Source of the DNA: Jiangella alba
GTDB lineage: Bacteria; Actinomycetota; Actinomycetes; Jiangellales; Jiangellaceae
Direction of reading: 5' to 3'
Assembly: GCF_900106035.1 (NCBI RefSeq)
Contig: NZ_FNUC01000004.1
Span: 558,001 to 622,000, forward strand
Length of the DNA: 64,000 nt
In this document: positions 45,389 through 53,689 of the stretch, in pieces
Numbering within the stretch: position 1 is the stretch's first letter
How the letters are laid out: each line of letters opens with the position of its first letter
Notes under the pieces: generated by a model
Database searches by the model: none
Seen by the model: the letters and a program-made list of their open reading frames with translations, nothing else
What the model was told of the DNA's origin: nothing
Translations under genes and position numbers: made by a program

Positions 45389-45437
45389 GTCGGTCCAGTG
45401 CCCATTCGCGGACGGTTCGAACGTGCCACACTGCGTT

Positions 45438-45468
45438 TATAATAGGCACAGCTGCTCTTATAAAGAGC
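45438..45468 (+). promoter_or_regulatory. Promoter -10 and overlapping dyad of the HTH–NTase/HEPN operon
   Basis: TATAAT at 45438–45443 is a perfect -10 box. GCTCTT (45454–45459) and AAGAGC (45463–45468) form a dyad about ten bases downstream, around the expected transcript start. This is a classic place for autoregulation by the HTH of the first gene product. Confidence 0.55.
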
Positions 45469-45505
45469 GCGATCGTACTCGATCTGCGACAGCTCGGAGA
45501 CGACC

Positions 45506-46114
45506 ATGGACTGGAGCGATCCCGCCACGGCGGTGATGTCCCACGGGACTGCGGCCGTGATCCGTGCGCTGTCCGGCGCCCGCTCCTTCGGGGTCCGTGA
45601 ACTGGCAGGTGTCGCCGGGGTCTCGCCCACCCGGGCACGCCAAGTCGTCCAGCGATTGGCAGAACATGGCCTCGTCGAGGTCGACGCTCACCCAGGAGCA
45701 CATCTCGTACGACTGAACCTCGACCATCTCGCCGTCCAGCCGACGATCGCCCTCGCCCACCTCCGAACAGAGGTCCTGCACCGTCTCGGCAACGAGGTCA
45801 ATGGCTGGCCGCTGCCGGCAGAACATGTCTCGTTGTTCGGATCGGCGGCCCGCGGTGACGGCAACACGTACTCCGACATCGATCTCCTTGTGGTTCGACC
45901 ATCAGGCGACCAGGAGGCATGGGATCACCAGCTGGCGGACTCTGGGGCCGCCATCCGACGGTGGACCGGGAACTGGGTCAGTTGGTTCGAGGTCGAGGTC
46001 GGGGGGTTGCAGCGGATGGCGGCCGAGGAGGAGCCGATCGTCGACGAATGGTGCCGCGACGCCATTCTGCTGCGCGGCCGCTCTCTGAACTCACTCCTGC
46101 GGAGAACACCGTGA
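45506..46114 (+). CDS. HTH-domain protein with minimal nucleotidyltransferase (MNT) domain
   Basis: The 202-residue protein joins an N-terminal winged HTH (about 10–70, FGVRELAGVAGVSPTRARQVVQRLAEHGLVEV) to a polymerase-beta-type nucleotidyltransferase with LFGSAARGDGNTYSDIDLLVV near 110–130, the GSxxRG…DxD motif of MNT antitoxins. GGAG lies six bases before ATG 45506. The downstream gene overlaps its stop (GTGA) and looks like a HEPN protein, the usual partner. MNT proteins in such pairs neutralise the HEPN RNase by adding AMP; the HTH would add transcriptional control. Its base composition is less GC-rich than that of its neighbours, which suggests acquisition. Confidence 0.85.
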   Translation: MDWSDPATAVMSHGTAAVIRALSGARSFGVRELAGVAGVSPTRARQVVQRLAEHGLVEVDAHPGAHLVRLNLDHLAVQPTIALAHLRTEVLHRLGNEVNGWPLPAEHVSLFGSAARGDGNTYSDIDLLVVRPSGDQEAWDHQLADSGAAIRRWTGNWVSWFEVEVGGLQRMAAEEEPIVDEWCRDAILLRGRSLNSLLRRTP

Positions 46115-46521
46115 CTCGAAGGGAACGTACCGGCGGCAGGGCACTCGCTTCGGCCCGCACGGCCGTTGCCCAGGAGTATCTCCAACTGGCCGAGCTCGCC
46201 GCATCCGAGCAACGGCGGCCTGCCAACAACGCCGCCGCGGGAAACGCCGTCCTGGCGGCGATCGCAGCCGCAGACGCCATCTGCTGTCTACGACTTGGTC
46301 GATACCACGCAGGCGAGGACCACCGGGCCGCCGCCACTCTGCTGGAACGTGTCGATCCCAACGGGACTGACCTGGCTCGACACCTCACAAAGGTCCTTGC
46401 CGTCAAGGATCAGGCGCACTATTCCGGCGAGGGAGTCACGGCGACACGTGTGACCAGCGTCTTGCGCAGCGCGAACAAGCTCGTCGGCGAGGCCCAGGCC
46501 GTCCTCGACCAGCTTCGTTGA
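46111..46521 (+). CDS. Small helical HEPN-like protein, putative toxin partner
   Basis: The 136-residue all-helical protein follows the MNT gene with a four-base overlap (GTG 46111). AAGNAVLAAIAAADAICC and RLGRYHAGEDHRAAATLLE match the HEPN pattern, with an R-x6-H arrangement (RYHAGEDH) in the place of the RNase motif. The C-terminal KVLAVKDQAHYSGEGV recalls other HEPN proteins. I infer an RNase toxin or a stress-response HEPN. The family assignment is by pattern only, and the possible catalytic motif has spacing at the upper limit of the usual R-x4-6-H. Confidence 0.65.
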   Translation: MTRRERTGGRALASARTAVAQEYLQLAELAASEQRRPANNAAAGNAVLAAIAAADAICCLRLGRYHAGEDHRAAATLLERVDPNGTDLARHLTKVLAVKDQAHYSGEGVTATRVTSVLRSANKLVGEAQAVLDQLR

Positions 46522-46526
46522 GAGGC

Positions 46527-46566
46527 GGGGCGCCGACGCGGGCCGGTCAGCCCGCGCCGACGCCCC
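46527..46566. terminator. Bidirectional stem-loop terminator
   Basis: Arms 46527–46543 and 46550–46566 pair over 17 positions with two mismatches and a six-base loop (CGGTCA). It lies six bases after the HEPN stop and 19 before the convergent FtsX-type gene stop. No T-tract is present, as is common in actinobacteria. Confidence 0.65.
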
Positions 46567-46584
46567 GTCGTGGGGCTGGCGGCG

Positions 46585-47955
46585 TCACACCGCGACGGCC
46601 TGCACCGCGGGCACGCCGATCGCCTTACGGGCCGCGCCGAGGCAGGACGCCAGCGTGAGCACCGCCGCCGTCGACACGATGCCGAGGTAGATGGCCAGCG
46701 TCGTGTCTGGCAACAGTTCGCCGGTGCGGGCCAGGCTGTACGGGAACACCGTCACGATCGAACCGATGGACCCGAACAGCACGCCCGCGGCGGCCAGCAC
46801 GACGCCCTCCATGCCGACCATGCCCAGCACCTGGGGCGGGGTGGACCCGACCAGCCGCTGCTGGCCGAACTCGCGCCGCCGGTACGTGGTGGAGGCGACC
46901 AGCGTGTTGATCACCATGATCGCCGCGAACACCGACAGCATCCCGATCACGACGAAGTTCAGCGTCTCGATCGCCTGCGCCTCGTCCGGCGGGATCGACG
47001 AGCCGGCCACCGGCGGGGCGCCGTTCTCGATGCTCTGCATGTACAGCGTGCCGGTGGCGATGCCCGTGAACAGGATGATCGGCATCAGCGCGCCGGCCAT
47101 CTGCTGCGTCCGGCGGCGGACGTTCTCGACGGCGAGGTAGCCGCTGGAACCGCCGATCAGCCGCAGCGGACCAGCCAGCAGCGCCGTCACCGGGCGCACG
47201 AGGACCGGCCCGAGCAGCGCCAGCCCGATCGAGAACCAGATCGACGCCTGCCCGGCGGTCTGCATGGCGTCGATGCCCTTGCCGTCGAAGACTGTGGCCG
47301 TCAGGATGCCGCAGTTGATGCCGACCGCGATGAAGACGATCGCCGCGATGACGCGCTTGCGGCTCAACCGCCCGCTCTCGAGGGCGGCGGCCGTCATGGC
47401 CTCCTTGGCCCGCATCCGCACCGTGCGGCGGGCGGTCGCGGCCGCACCGCCGACCGCGGCGAGCATCGTCACGCCGATGCCGATCGACAGTGCCGCCGGG
47501 CCGAACGCGTAGCCGACGCCGTCGGCGACCTGGTCGGTCTCCTGCAACATCTCGAGCAGGAACCAGCCGCCGCCCGCGGCCAGCGGGACCGCCAGCAGCG
47601 ACGCGACCACGCCGACCACGGCGGCCTCGCCGACGATCATCCGGCCGACCTGGAACGGGGTCGCGCCGACGCTCTTGAGCAGCGCCATCTCGCTCGCCCG
47701 CTGCCGCACCGACAGCGTCATCGTCGAGATCACCGCCCCGAGCACGATCACCAGGCCCCAGCCACCCACGACCGACGCCATGGTGACCAGCGTCTCCTCG
47801 CTGACGGCGTCGACGCCGGCACCACCCGCGGTGTCGAGCATCGCGGCGAACGACATGATCACCGTCGCACCGAGGAACATCGACAGGAAGCTCGCGACGA
47901 ACCCGCCGGTGCGGTGCCGCAACGTGCGGACGGCCAGGCCGAACACGTCACTCAC
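46585..47955 (-). CDS. FtsX/MacB-type ABC transporter permease
   Basis: The 456-residue protein has two FtsX-like permease modules (SEMALLKSVGATPFQVGRMIVGEA near 115 and RREFGQQRLVGSTPPQVLGMVGMEG near 370) and about eight membrane segments, typical of the duplicated actinobacterial form. GTG 47955 overlaps the ATPase stop by eight bases. With that ATPase it forms a transporter that extrudes lipids, peptides or antibiotics, or moves cell-wall hydrolase regulators. No sensor kinase or regulator of the Bce type is adjacent. Confidence 0.9.
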   Translation of the reverse strand: MSDVFGLAVRTLRHRTGGFVASFLSMFLGATVIMSFAAMLDTAGGAGVDAVSEETLVTMASVVGGWGLVIVLGAVISTMTLSVRQRASEMALLKSVGATPFQVGRMIVGEAAVVGVVASLLAVPLAAGGGWFLLEMLQETDQVADGVGYAFGPAALSIGIGVTMLAAVGGAAATARRTVRMRAKEAMTAAALESGRLSRKRVIAAIVFIAVGINCGILTATVFDGKGIDAMQTAGQASIWFSIGLALLGPVLVRPVTALLAGPLRLIGGSSGYLAVENVRRRTQQMAGALMPIILFTGIATGTLYMQSIENGAPPVAGSSIPPDEAQAIETLNFVVIGMLSVFAAIMVINTLVASTTYRRREFGQQRLVGSTPPQVLGMVGMEGVVLAAAGVLFGSIGSIVTVFPYSLARTGELLPDTTLAIYLGIVSTAAVLTLASCLGAARKAIGVPAVQAVAV

Positions 47956-48718
47956 CCACTGCCGGGCGCAGGTCGGCGGCGTCACCGAGGTGCGTCATGC
48001 GCTCGGCGACGGCCTCCGCGGTCGGACGGTCCAGCGAGCCGGCGATGCGGCCGTCGGCCAGGAAGATCACCGAGTCGGCGTACGACGCGGCGACCGGGTC
48101 GTGCGTCACCATGACGACCGTCTGCCCGAACTCGCGCACCGCCTCGGCCAGCAGCGTCAGCACCGTGCGGGCGCTGCGGCTGTCGAGGGCGCCGGTGGGC
48201 TCGTCGGCGAAGATCGCGCTGGGGTTCGTGACCAGCGCCCGGGCGATGGCGACGCGCTGCTGCTGGCCACCGGACAGCTCGGCCGGACGGTGGTTGATGC
48301 GCTCGCCCAGCCCGACCCGCTCCAGGATCGCGACCGCGCGCTTGCGGTCGGCCCGCTTGCCGGCCAGCCGCAGCGGCAGCGTCACGTTCTGCAGGACGGT
48401 GAGCGTCGGGAGCAGGTTGAACTGCTGGAAGATGAAGCCGATGCGCTGCCGGCGGAACTTCGTCAGCTGGGTCTCGCTGCCACCGGTCAGCTCGGCGCCG
48501 TCGATGAACACCCGGCCCTCGGTGGGCTGGTCGAGCCCCGCGGCGCACTGCAGGAACGTGCTCTTACCCGACCCGGACGGGCCCATGATCGCGGTGAACG
48601 TGCCGGCGGCCAGGCTGACGGACACGTCGTCCAGCGCCCGGACCGGGTTGTCGCCGGTGCCGTAGGTCTTGCTGACCTGCACCAGTCGCAGAGCCTCGGC
48701 GGCCCTCGTGATGTCCAT
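47948..48718 (-). CDS. ABC transporter ATPase (LolD/MacB type)
   Basis: The 256-residue ATPase has Walker A GPSGSGKST near 47, Q-loop FIFQQFNLLPTLT, signature LSGGQQQR near 145 and Walker B AIFADEPTGALD near 167, with H-loop VTHDP. This is the LolD/MacB subfamily that always pairs with FtsX-like permeases. ATG 48718 has GGAG six bases upstream and is preferred over a TTG seven codons earlier. Powers the permease encoded next. Confidence 0.93.
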   Translation of the reverse strand: MDITRAAEALRLVQVSKTYGTGDNPVRALDDVSVSLAAGTFTAIMGPSGSGKSTFLQCAAGLDQPTEGRVFIDGAELTGGSETQLTKFRRQRIGFIFQQFNLLPTLTVLQNVTLPLRLAGKRADRKRAVAILERVGLGERINHRPAELSGGQQQRVAIARALVTNPSAIFADEPTGALDSRSARTVLTLLAEAVREFGQTVVMVTHDPVAASYADSVIFLADGRIAGSLDRPTAEAVAERMTHLGDAADLRPAVGE

Positions 48719-48854
48719 GCTCTTCTCCGTTCTCGTCAACGTCTACCCAGCAACCTAGAAATCGGCGTGGCCTGGCGCGATGGAGCGGACTCCCCAGTTG
48801 GGGTAGGGCTAGCCCCCGCCACCACCACTCCTCCACCGCTCTTGACCTGCTGGG

Positions 48855-48869
48855 TACAGTGACGGCGTG
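48855..48869 (+). promoter_or_regulatory. -10 element TACAGT directly before a leaderless GTG
   Basis: TACAGT (48855–48860) ends six bases before GTG 48867 and there is no Shine–Dalgarno site. The copper operon is thus probably transcribed from the start codon itself. The same gap holds CCCCAGTTGGGG and GGGCTAGCCC palindromes on the side of the divergent ABC operon. Confidence 0.45.
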
Positions 48870-49418
48870 CCAGGTCTCGGACGCGGTCGAGCGCGCTTCG
48901 CGCGCGGACTGGTCATGTCCGCGGCCTGCCTGCTGCTGCCGACGCTGGCCCACGCGGCCGCCGGCGGCGACGTCACCACGCAGCCCGGCTTCGTCGCCGT
49001 CGCGGTGCTGCTGTGCGTCGCGTGCGTGGCGCTGGCCGACCGCCGCCGCTCGGTGGCCGAGATCGCGGCCATGCTGGTGCTCACCCAGCCGGTGCTGCAC
49101 GTCCTGCTGACGCTCGACGGCCACCACGACGGCACGGCGTCCGTCGTCCCGTCGGCCGGCATGGCGCTGGCGCACGTCCTGTCCGCCGTCGCGCTGACGA
49201 TGCTGCTGGCCGGCGCCGAGAACGTCGCGTGGTCGCTGGCCTCGCTGTCCGCGACGGTGCTGCTCACGCGGGTGCGCGAGCTGCTCGCGTCACCCGTCAT
49301 CGCCGTCGCGCGGGTGCGCCCGACCGGTGGCGAGGTCGTCGCGGCCGCGCCGCTCGGCGTCAGGCTGGTCCGGTCGACACCGTGGAGGGGCCCGCCGGCA
49401 CTGCCGGCTCTGGGCTGA
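48867..49418 (+). CDS. Integral membrane protein of the copper operon
   Basis: The 183-residue protein has a signal-like first helix (LVMSAACLLLPTLAHA) and three or four further membrane helices. Histidines cluster in VLHVLLTLDGHHDG and MALAHVLSA, which may bind copper. No family is recognised. It stands 80 bases before the YcnI gene on the same strand; similar small membrane proteins accompany YcnI/CopC genes in other actinobacteria, so a role in copper handling is inferred. The GTG start fits a leaderless promoter. Confidence 0.7.
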   Translation: MPGLGRGRARFARGLVMSAACLLLPTLAHAAAGGDVTTQPGFVAVAVLLCVACVALADRRRSVAEIAAMLVLTQPVLHVLLTLDGHHDGTASVVPSAGMALAHVLSAVALTMLLAGAENVAWSLASLSATVLLTRVRELLASPVIAVARVRPTGGEVVAAAPLGVRLVRSTPWRGPPALPALG

Positions 49419-49498
49419 TCGACCACGGGGGACGCGGCGCCGCTTGGGCGTCGCGGGGCTTCCGTGCATCTCCACGACCGAGACAAAGGACGCATTTC

Positions 49499-50230
49499 AT
49501 GATCACACGTACCCTCGCCCGAGCGGCACTCGCCGCCGGTGGGGCCGTCGCGCTGGGGGTGGTGGTCGCGGCCGGCGCCGCGGCGCACGTCACCATCCGG
49601 CCGGACGTCGACACCGCCGGCTCCTACGCCAAGGTCACCGTCCGGGTGCCGAACGAGTCGGACACCGCCGGCACGGTGCAGGTCCGGCTGGACCTCCCCG
49701 CCGACACCCCGATCCCGTCGGTGCGCGTGCAGCCGCACGCCGGCTGGACCGCCGAGCTCACCACCACCCAGTTCCCGGAGCCTGTGCAGGTCGGCGACCG
49801 CACGCTCGAGGAGGCGGTCACGGCCGTCACCTGGACCGCCGACCCCGGCGTGCGCATCGGCCCGGGCGAGTTCGACGAGTTCGCCATCTCCGTCGGCCCG
49901 CTCCCCGAGGCCGGCACCTACTTCCTCCCCGCCACCCAGACCTACGACGACGGCGAGGTCGTCGCGTGGGCCGAGGAGACCGTCGAGGGGCAGGAGGAGC
50001 CGGAGCGGCCGGCGCCGTCGCTGGAGATCGTCGAGGCGACCGGCGACGACGGCCACGGCGGCGCGCCGGCGGCCGAGAACGTGTCCGACGAGGGCGGCGA
50101 TGAGCCGGCGTCTGCCGCTTCCGGCGACAGCTCCGACGACCTCGCCCGCGGGGTCGGCATCGGCGGCCTCGTCGTCGGTGCGGCCGGGCTGGGCATCGGC
50201 GCGGCGGCCCTGAGGCGGCGTCGTGCGTAG
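49499..50230 (+). CDS. YcnI-family copper-binding exported protein
   Basis: The 243-residue protein has a signal peptide (about 1–29) ending AAA before HVTIRPDVDTAGSYAKV, so the mature protein starts with His, as in the mono-histidine copper site of YcnI. A DUF1775 domain follows (VQVRLDLPADTPIPSVRVQPHAGW … FDEFAISVGPLPEAGTYFLPATQTYDDG), then a disordered acidic linker and a C-terminal membrane anchor (GIGGLVVGAAGLGIGAAALRRRR). It precedes CopC with an eight-base overlap. AAGGA precedes ATG 49499. Confidence 0.92.
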   Translation: MITRTLARAALAAGGAVALGVVVAAGAAAHVTIRPDVDTAGSYAKVTVRVPNESDTAGTVQVRLDLPADTPIPSVRVQPHAGWTAELTTTQFPEPVQVGDRTLEEAVTAVTWTADPGVRIGPGEFDEFAISVGPLPEAGTYFLPATQTYDDGEVVAWAEETVEGQEEPERPAPSLEIVEATGDDGHGGAPAAENVSDEGGDEPASAASGDSSDDLARGVGIGGLVVGAAGLGIGAAALRRRRA

Positions 50231-50864
50231 CCTCCGCCGCCTGATCGGGGTGGCGGCGCTGGCCGCCGCCCCGGTCGCCGGGCTCTCCCTCCACGCCGCG
50301 CCCGCCGCCGTCGCGCACGACCAGCTGGTCGCCAGCACGCCGGAGGACGGCGGCACCGTCGACGCGCCGCTCACCGCCGTCGAGCTGGTGTTCAGCAACG
50401 CCATCCCGGGCGAGTTCGTCCAGGTCGCGGTCACCGACGACGCGGGCGCGACGTTCCAGGACGGCGCGCCGCAGACCGTCGGCGACACCGTCACCCAGGC
50501 CGTCCAGGAGCTGCCGGACGGCGCGTACACGATCGCCTACCGGGTCGTGTCGTCCGACGGCCACCCGATCGAGGGCACCGTCGGCTTCACCGTCGCCGGT
50601 GTGGGCCCGGCCGCACCGCCGTCCGACGAGGCGTCGGCGCCACCGTCGACGCCGTCAGCGCCGCCGTCGACGCAGGAGGAGCCGTCGGAGCAGCCGTCCG
50701 ACGAGACCACGCCGGCCGCCGGCTCGTCGTCCTCCGACGACGACGGACTGGGCTCGACGGCGACCGTTCTGCTCATCGCCGGTGGCGCGCTGGTCGTCGC
50801 CGTCCTCGCGTTCGTGGCGGCCGGTGGCCGGCGGCGCACGGCACCGGAGGACACTGACAGCTGA
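50223..50864 (+). CDS. copC: CopC-domain copper-binding protein
   Basis: The 213-residue protein has a signal peptide cleaved near AVA|HDQLVASTPEDGG, placing His at the mature N-terminus as in CopC copper sites. The second ligand region is SSDGHPIEGTVGFTV near 118. A Pro/Ser/Glu-rich linker and a C-terminal helix anchor it to the membrane. It hands copper to the CopD-like membrane protein encoded next, whose ATG shares one base with this stop. The GTG start lies inside the YcnI gene end. Confidence 0.92.
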   Translation: MRSLRRLIGVAALAAAPVAGLSLHAAPAAVAHDQLVASTPEDGGTVDAPLTAVELVFSNAIPGEFVQVAVTDDAGATFQDGAPQTVGDTVTQAVQELPDGAYTIAYRVVSSDGHPIEGTVGFTVAGVGPAAPPSDEASAPPSTPSAPPSTQEEPSEQPSDETTPAAGSSSSDDDGLGSTATVLLIAGGALVVAVLAFVAAGGRRRTAPEDTDS

Positions 50865-52873
50865 TGAACACCACGACTCCGGCCGCCGACGTCGTCCCGC
50901 CCACCCGCCAGTGGGGGGTGGCGGCGGCCGGGATCGCCCTGGTCACGCTGATCATCGCGCTGCTGATCGGCGGCGGCGACGCCACTGCCGGCATCCCCGG
51001 CCTGGGCGACCCCGGCGAGGTCACCAAGTGGGGGCTGCCGATCGCCCGGGCCATCCTCGACGGCGCCGGCGCGGTCACCGTCGGGCTGCTCGGCCTGGCC
51101 GTGGTGCTGCCGACCCGCAAGGGCCAGCTCGGCAGCGAGGCGCTGCACGCGCTGCGGGCGGCGTCGCTGTCGGCGCTCGTGCTGGCCGTCGCTGCCGCCG
51201 TCGTCCACCTGCTGACGCTGTCCGACCTGGTCGGGCGGCCGCTCCCGGACGCGCTGGCCGGCGACTCGTTCATCTCGTACACGTCGACGGTCGAGCAGGG
51301 CCGGGCCTACGCGGCGATGGTCGTGCTGGCGCTGGCGATCATCCCGGCCGCTCGCCTGACGTTGGGCCACGGTGGTGCGATCGCGTTGCTCTGCCTCGGC
51401 ATCGCGACGCTGGTCCCGCTCAGCCTGATCGGGCACTCGTCGTCCGGCGACTACCACCACTCCGCGCGGGTGTCGCTGCTCGTCCACCTCATCGGCATGG
51501 CGCTGTGGGTCGGCGGGCTGGTCGCGCTGTCGTGGTACGCGGGACGGAAGGGGAAGGAACTGCCACGCGTGGCGCGCGCCTTCTCCGCCGTCGCGCTGGG
51601 CTGCTTCGTCATGGTCGCGGCCAGTGGCGTGCTGAACGCGTGGGTGCGGCTGGAGTCGCTGGCCGAGGTGTTCACGTCCGCGTACGGGCTGATCCTGCTC
51701 GGGAAGGTGCTCGCGCTGCTCGCGCTGGGCTGGCTCGGCTGGCGGCACCGCAGCCGCACCCTGCCGCAGCTGGAGTCCGGCCGTCCGGGCGCGTTCCGCC
51801 GGCTCGCCGTCGGCGAGGTCATCATCATGGCCGTGGCGCTCGGTCTCGCCGTCGCGCTCAGCCGCACCGAGCCGCCCGGCCCCGAGATCCCCGAGGTGCG
51901 CACCGTCGTCCGCACGCTCATCGGGTTCCCGATCCCGCCCGAGATCAGCCCGGGCCGGCTGCTGACCGAGTACTACCCGGACGCGATGTTCGCGCTCGGC
52001 ATCCTCGCCGCCCTCCTGCTCTACCTCGGCGGCGTGTGGCGCCTGCGCCGCCGCGGCGACACCTGGCCCGTCGGGCGGACCCTCGCCTGGCTGACCGGCC
52101 TCGCCACCGTCGCCGTCGTCGGGCTGAGCGGGCTGCAGACCTACGGCATGGTCATGCTGTCGGTGCACATGGTGCAGCACATGATCCTCATGATGGTGAG
52201 CCCCATCCTGCTGGTCCTCGGCGGTCCCGTCACGCTGGCCCTGCGTGCGCTCAAGCCGGCCCGGCGCGGCCAGTTCGGCCCGCGCGAGGCCATCACCGCC
52301 GCCGTCAACAGCCCGGTCGCCCAGGTGCTGACGCACCCGCTGGTCGCGCTCGCGCTGTTCGTGTCGGGCTCCTTCACCGTCTACTTCACCGGCCTGTTCG
52401 AGACGGCCATGCGCTCGCACACCGGCCACATGCTGATGAGCGCCCACTTCCTCGTCGTCGGGTACCTGTTCTACGAGATGCTCATCGGCATCGACCCGCT
52501 GCCCAAGCGCCCGCCCTTCCCCGCCCGCGTCGTCCTGCAGCTGCTGGCCATGTCCTTCCACGCCGTCTTCGGCCTCGCCCTCATGGAGTCGTCCCGCCTC
52601 ATCGCCGGCGACTACTACCGCGAGATCGCGACGGAGATCCCCTGGCTGCCCGCGCCGCTGGACGACCAGATCCTCGCCGGGCAGATCACGTGGGGCTTCG
52701 GCGAGCTGCCCGGCCTGATCGTCATCGGCGCCCTGTTCGTCCAGTGGTACCGCTCCGACGAACGCGAGGCGCGCCGCTTCGACCGCCGCGAAGGCGAGGA
52801 CGAGGCCGAGCGCGAGGCCTACAACGCCTACCTCGCCCAGCTCGACGAGCGGTCGAAACGCGAACAGACCTGA
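50864..52873 (+). CDS. CopD–CtaG fusion: copper import and cytochrome-oxidase assembly membrane protein
   Basis: The 669-residue protein has about 15 membrane segments. The N-terminal half (to about 360) is a CopD copper-import domain with SLIGHSSSGDYHHSARVSLLVHLIGMALWVGGLVAL as core. The C-terminal half is a caa3-type CtaG assembly domain (MLSVHMVQHMILMMVSPILLVLGGP; SHTGHMLMSAHFLVVGYLFYEMLIGIDPLPKRPPF). The fusion is well known in actinobacteria. With YcnI and CopC it likely supplies copper to cytochrome c oxidase. Confidence 0.93.
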   Translation: MNTTTPAADVVPPTRQWGVAAAGIALVTLIIALLIGGGDATAGIPGLGDPGEVTKWGLPIARAILDGAGAVTVGLLGLAVVLPTRKGQLGSEALHALRAASLSALVLAVAAAVVHLLTLSDLVGRPLPDALAGDSFISYTSTVEQGRAYAAMVVLALAIIPAARLTLGHGGAIALLCLGIATLVPLSLIGHSSSGDYHHSARVSLLVHLIGMALWVGGLVALSWYAGRKGKELPRVARAFSAVALGCFVMVAASGVLNAWVRLESLAEVFTSAYGLILLGKVLALLALGWLGWRHRSRTLPQLESGRPGAFRRLAVGEVIIMAVALGLAVALSRTEPPGPEIPEVRTVVRTLIGFPIPPEISPGRLLTEYYPDAMFALGILAALLLYLGGVWRLRRRGDTWPVGRTLAWLTGLATVAVVGLSGLQTYGMVMLSVHMVQHMILMMVSPILLVLGGPVTLALRALKPARRGQFGPREAITAAVNSPVAQVLTHPLVALALFVSGSFTVYFTGLFETAMRSHTGHMLMSAHFLVVGYLFYEMLIGIDPLPKRPPFPARVVLQLLAMSFHAVFGLALMESSRLIAGDYYREIATEIPWLPAPLDDQILAGQITWGFGELPGLIVIGALFVQWYRSDEREARRFDRREGEDEAEREAYNAYLAQLDERSKREQT

Positions 52874-52935
52874 CCCCCGGCGGGCACGATTTCGCCCGCG
52901 CGTCGGCGTCGGCTAAACTCGTCCCGCCAACGCAA

Positions 52936-53008
52936 GGACAGGTAGCTCAGTTGGAAGAGCGTCCGCCTGAAAAGCGGAAGGTCGGCGGATCGAACCCGCC
53001 CCTGTCCA
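52936..53008 (+). tRNA. tRNA-Phe (GAA)
   Basis: A 73-base cloverleaf folds with acceptor GGACAGG/CCTGTCC, D-arm GCTC/GAGC, anticodon stem TCCGC/GCGGA with loop CTGAAAA (anticodon GAA) and T-stem GGCGG/CCGCC. The discriminator is A and CCA is not encoded (bases after are CCC). The T-loop reads ATCGAAC, so position 54 is A where T is nearly universal. It stands alone, 62 bases after the CopD–CtaG gene. Confidence 0.96.
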
Positions 53009-53296
53009 CCCACTGACCAGCGACGATGCCTCCCGCTGGTTGACCGTGAGAGACCGGATCCGACCGGGAATCGCCGTCCCAGGTCGCACGAGTGCCGCCG
53101 CGCTCCCCGTGGGCCTACTCGGCCCCGGTCTCCTCATAACCGCCGCTCCCAGGCCGGAGTGGAGCGTGTCAAGGGTCGAAGATCGCGAAGCGAAGCGGAG
53201 TGCCCTTGACTCGTGGAGTGGAGGCCGGACAATCGCGGCACGAGGGTGACGGCCCGACCGTCGTAGCTCTCGTGGGCCGGTCGACCAACGGACCCG
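53009..53296. other. Non-coding region after tRNA-Phe with repeats
   Basis: No gene is supported. GTCAAGGG (53168–53175) and CCCTTGAC (53203–53210) form a stem with a 27-base loop. GGAGTGGAG is repeated on both sides (53157–53165 and 53215–53223). No copy of the tRNA 3' end and no integrase remnant was seen. Confidence 0.5.
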
Positions 53297-53554
53297 TTAG
53301 TACGGCGTGGGGTCGATCGCAGAATAGGCCCGGTCCAACTCGGCCACGTACGTGTCCTGACCGAGGCCGGGGATGAGTGGATTCAGGGCCCGTTGAACCT
53401 CTGAGAGCACCTTCTGCTCGACCGGTCGGTCGAGTTCGATCACCTCAAGGTCGTGTGCAAAGTCCGAGAAGGCGATGACCTCATGCAGGACCACGGCTTC
53501 GGCCTCGGACATGCGCAAGGTGATGTGGCGGTCGGATCCGCGAACTGCTTCCAT
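53297..53554 (-). CDS. Small hypothetical protein (85 residues)
   Basis: The product starts MEAVRGSDRHITLRMSEAEAVVLHEVIAFSD and is predicted as a short beta strand followed by two helices, acidic overall. The phrase HITLRMSEAEAVVLHEVI resembles small actinobacterial proteins that fold like a ribbon–helix–helix or a binding antitoxin, but no family is recognised. ATG 53554 is used; no clear ribosome-binding site is present. It is divergent from the PPOX gene at 53690 with 135 bases between. Confidence 0.6.
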   Translation of the reverse strand: MEAVRGSDRHITLRMSEAEAVVLHEVIAFSDFAHDLEVIELDRPVEQKVLSEVQRALNPLIPGLGQDTYVAELDRAYSAIDPTPY

Positions 53555-53652
53555 GGGCAAATGTTCGCACCGTCAAGTCGCGCGGCTGGAGCGCCACCGA
53601 CGGCCGGCCGATCGGTGCGGGTCGCGGCGCGGGCTCGTCCACCAGTCGAGAT

Positions 53653-53683
53653 TTGACCTCAACCGCGGTTGAGGTCAGAGGAT
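53653..53683 (+). promoter_or_regulatory. MerR/SoxR-like promoter with 19-bp spacer before a leaderless gene
   Basis: A perfect 24-base palindrome (53654–53677) has the core CCTCAACCGCGGTTGAGG, with the same outer half sites (CCTCAA/TTGAGG) as SoxR boxes. TTGACC (53653–53658) and GAGGAT (53678–53683) flank a 19-base spacer, the over-long spacing typical of MerR-activated promoters. The expected transcript start coincides with GTG 53690. Confidence 0.65.
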
Positions 53684-53689
53684 GGTCGC

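Noticed and set aside
52936-53296. Integrative element attached at tRNA-Phe
   Set aside because: No integrase, no repeated copy of the tRNA 3' end within the window and no composition shift downstream.
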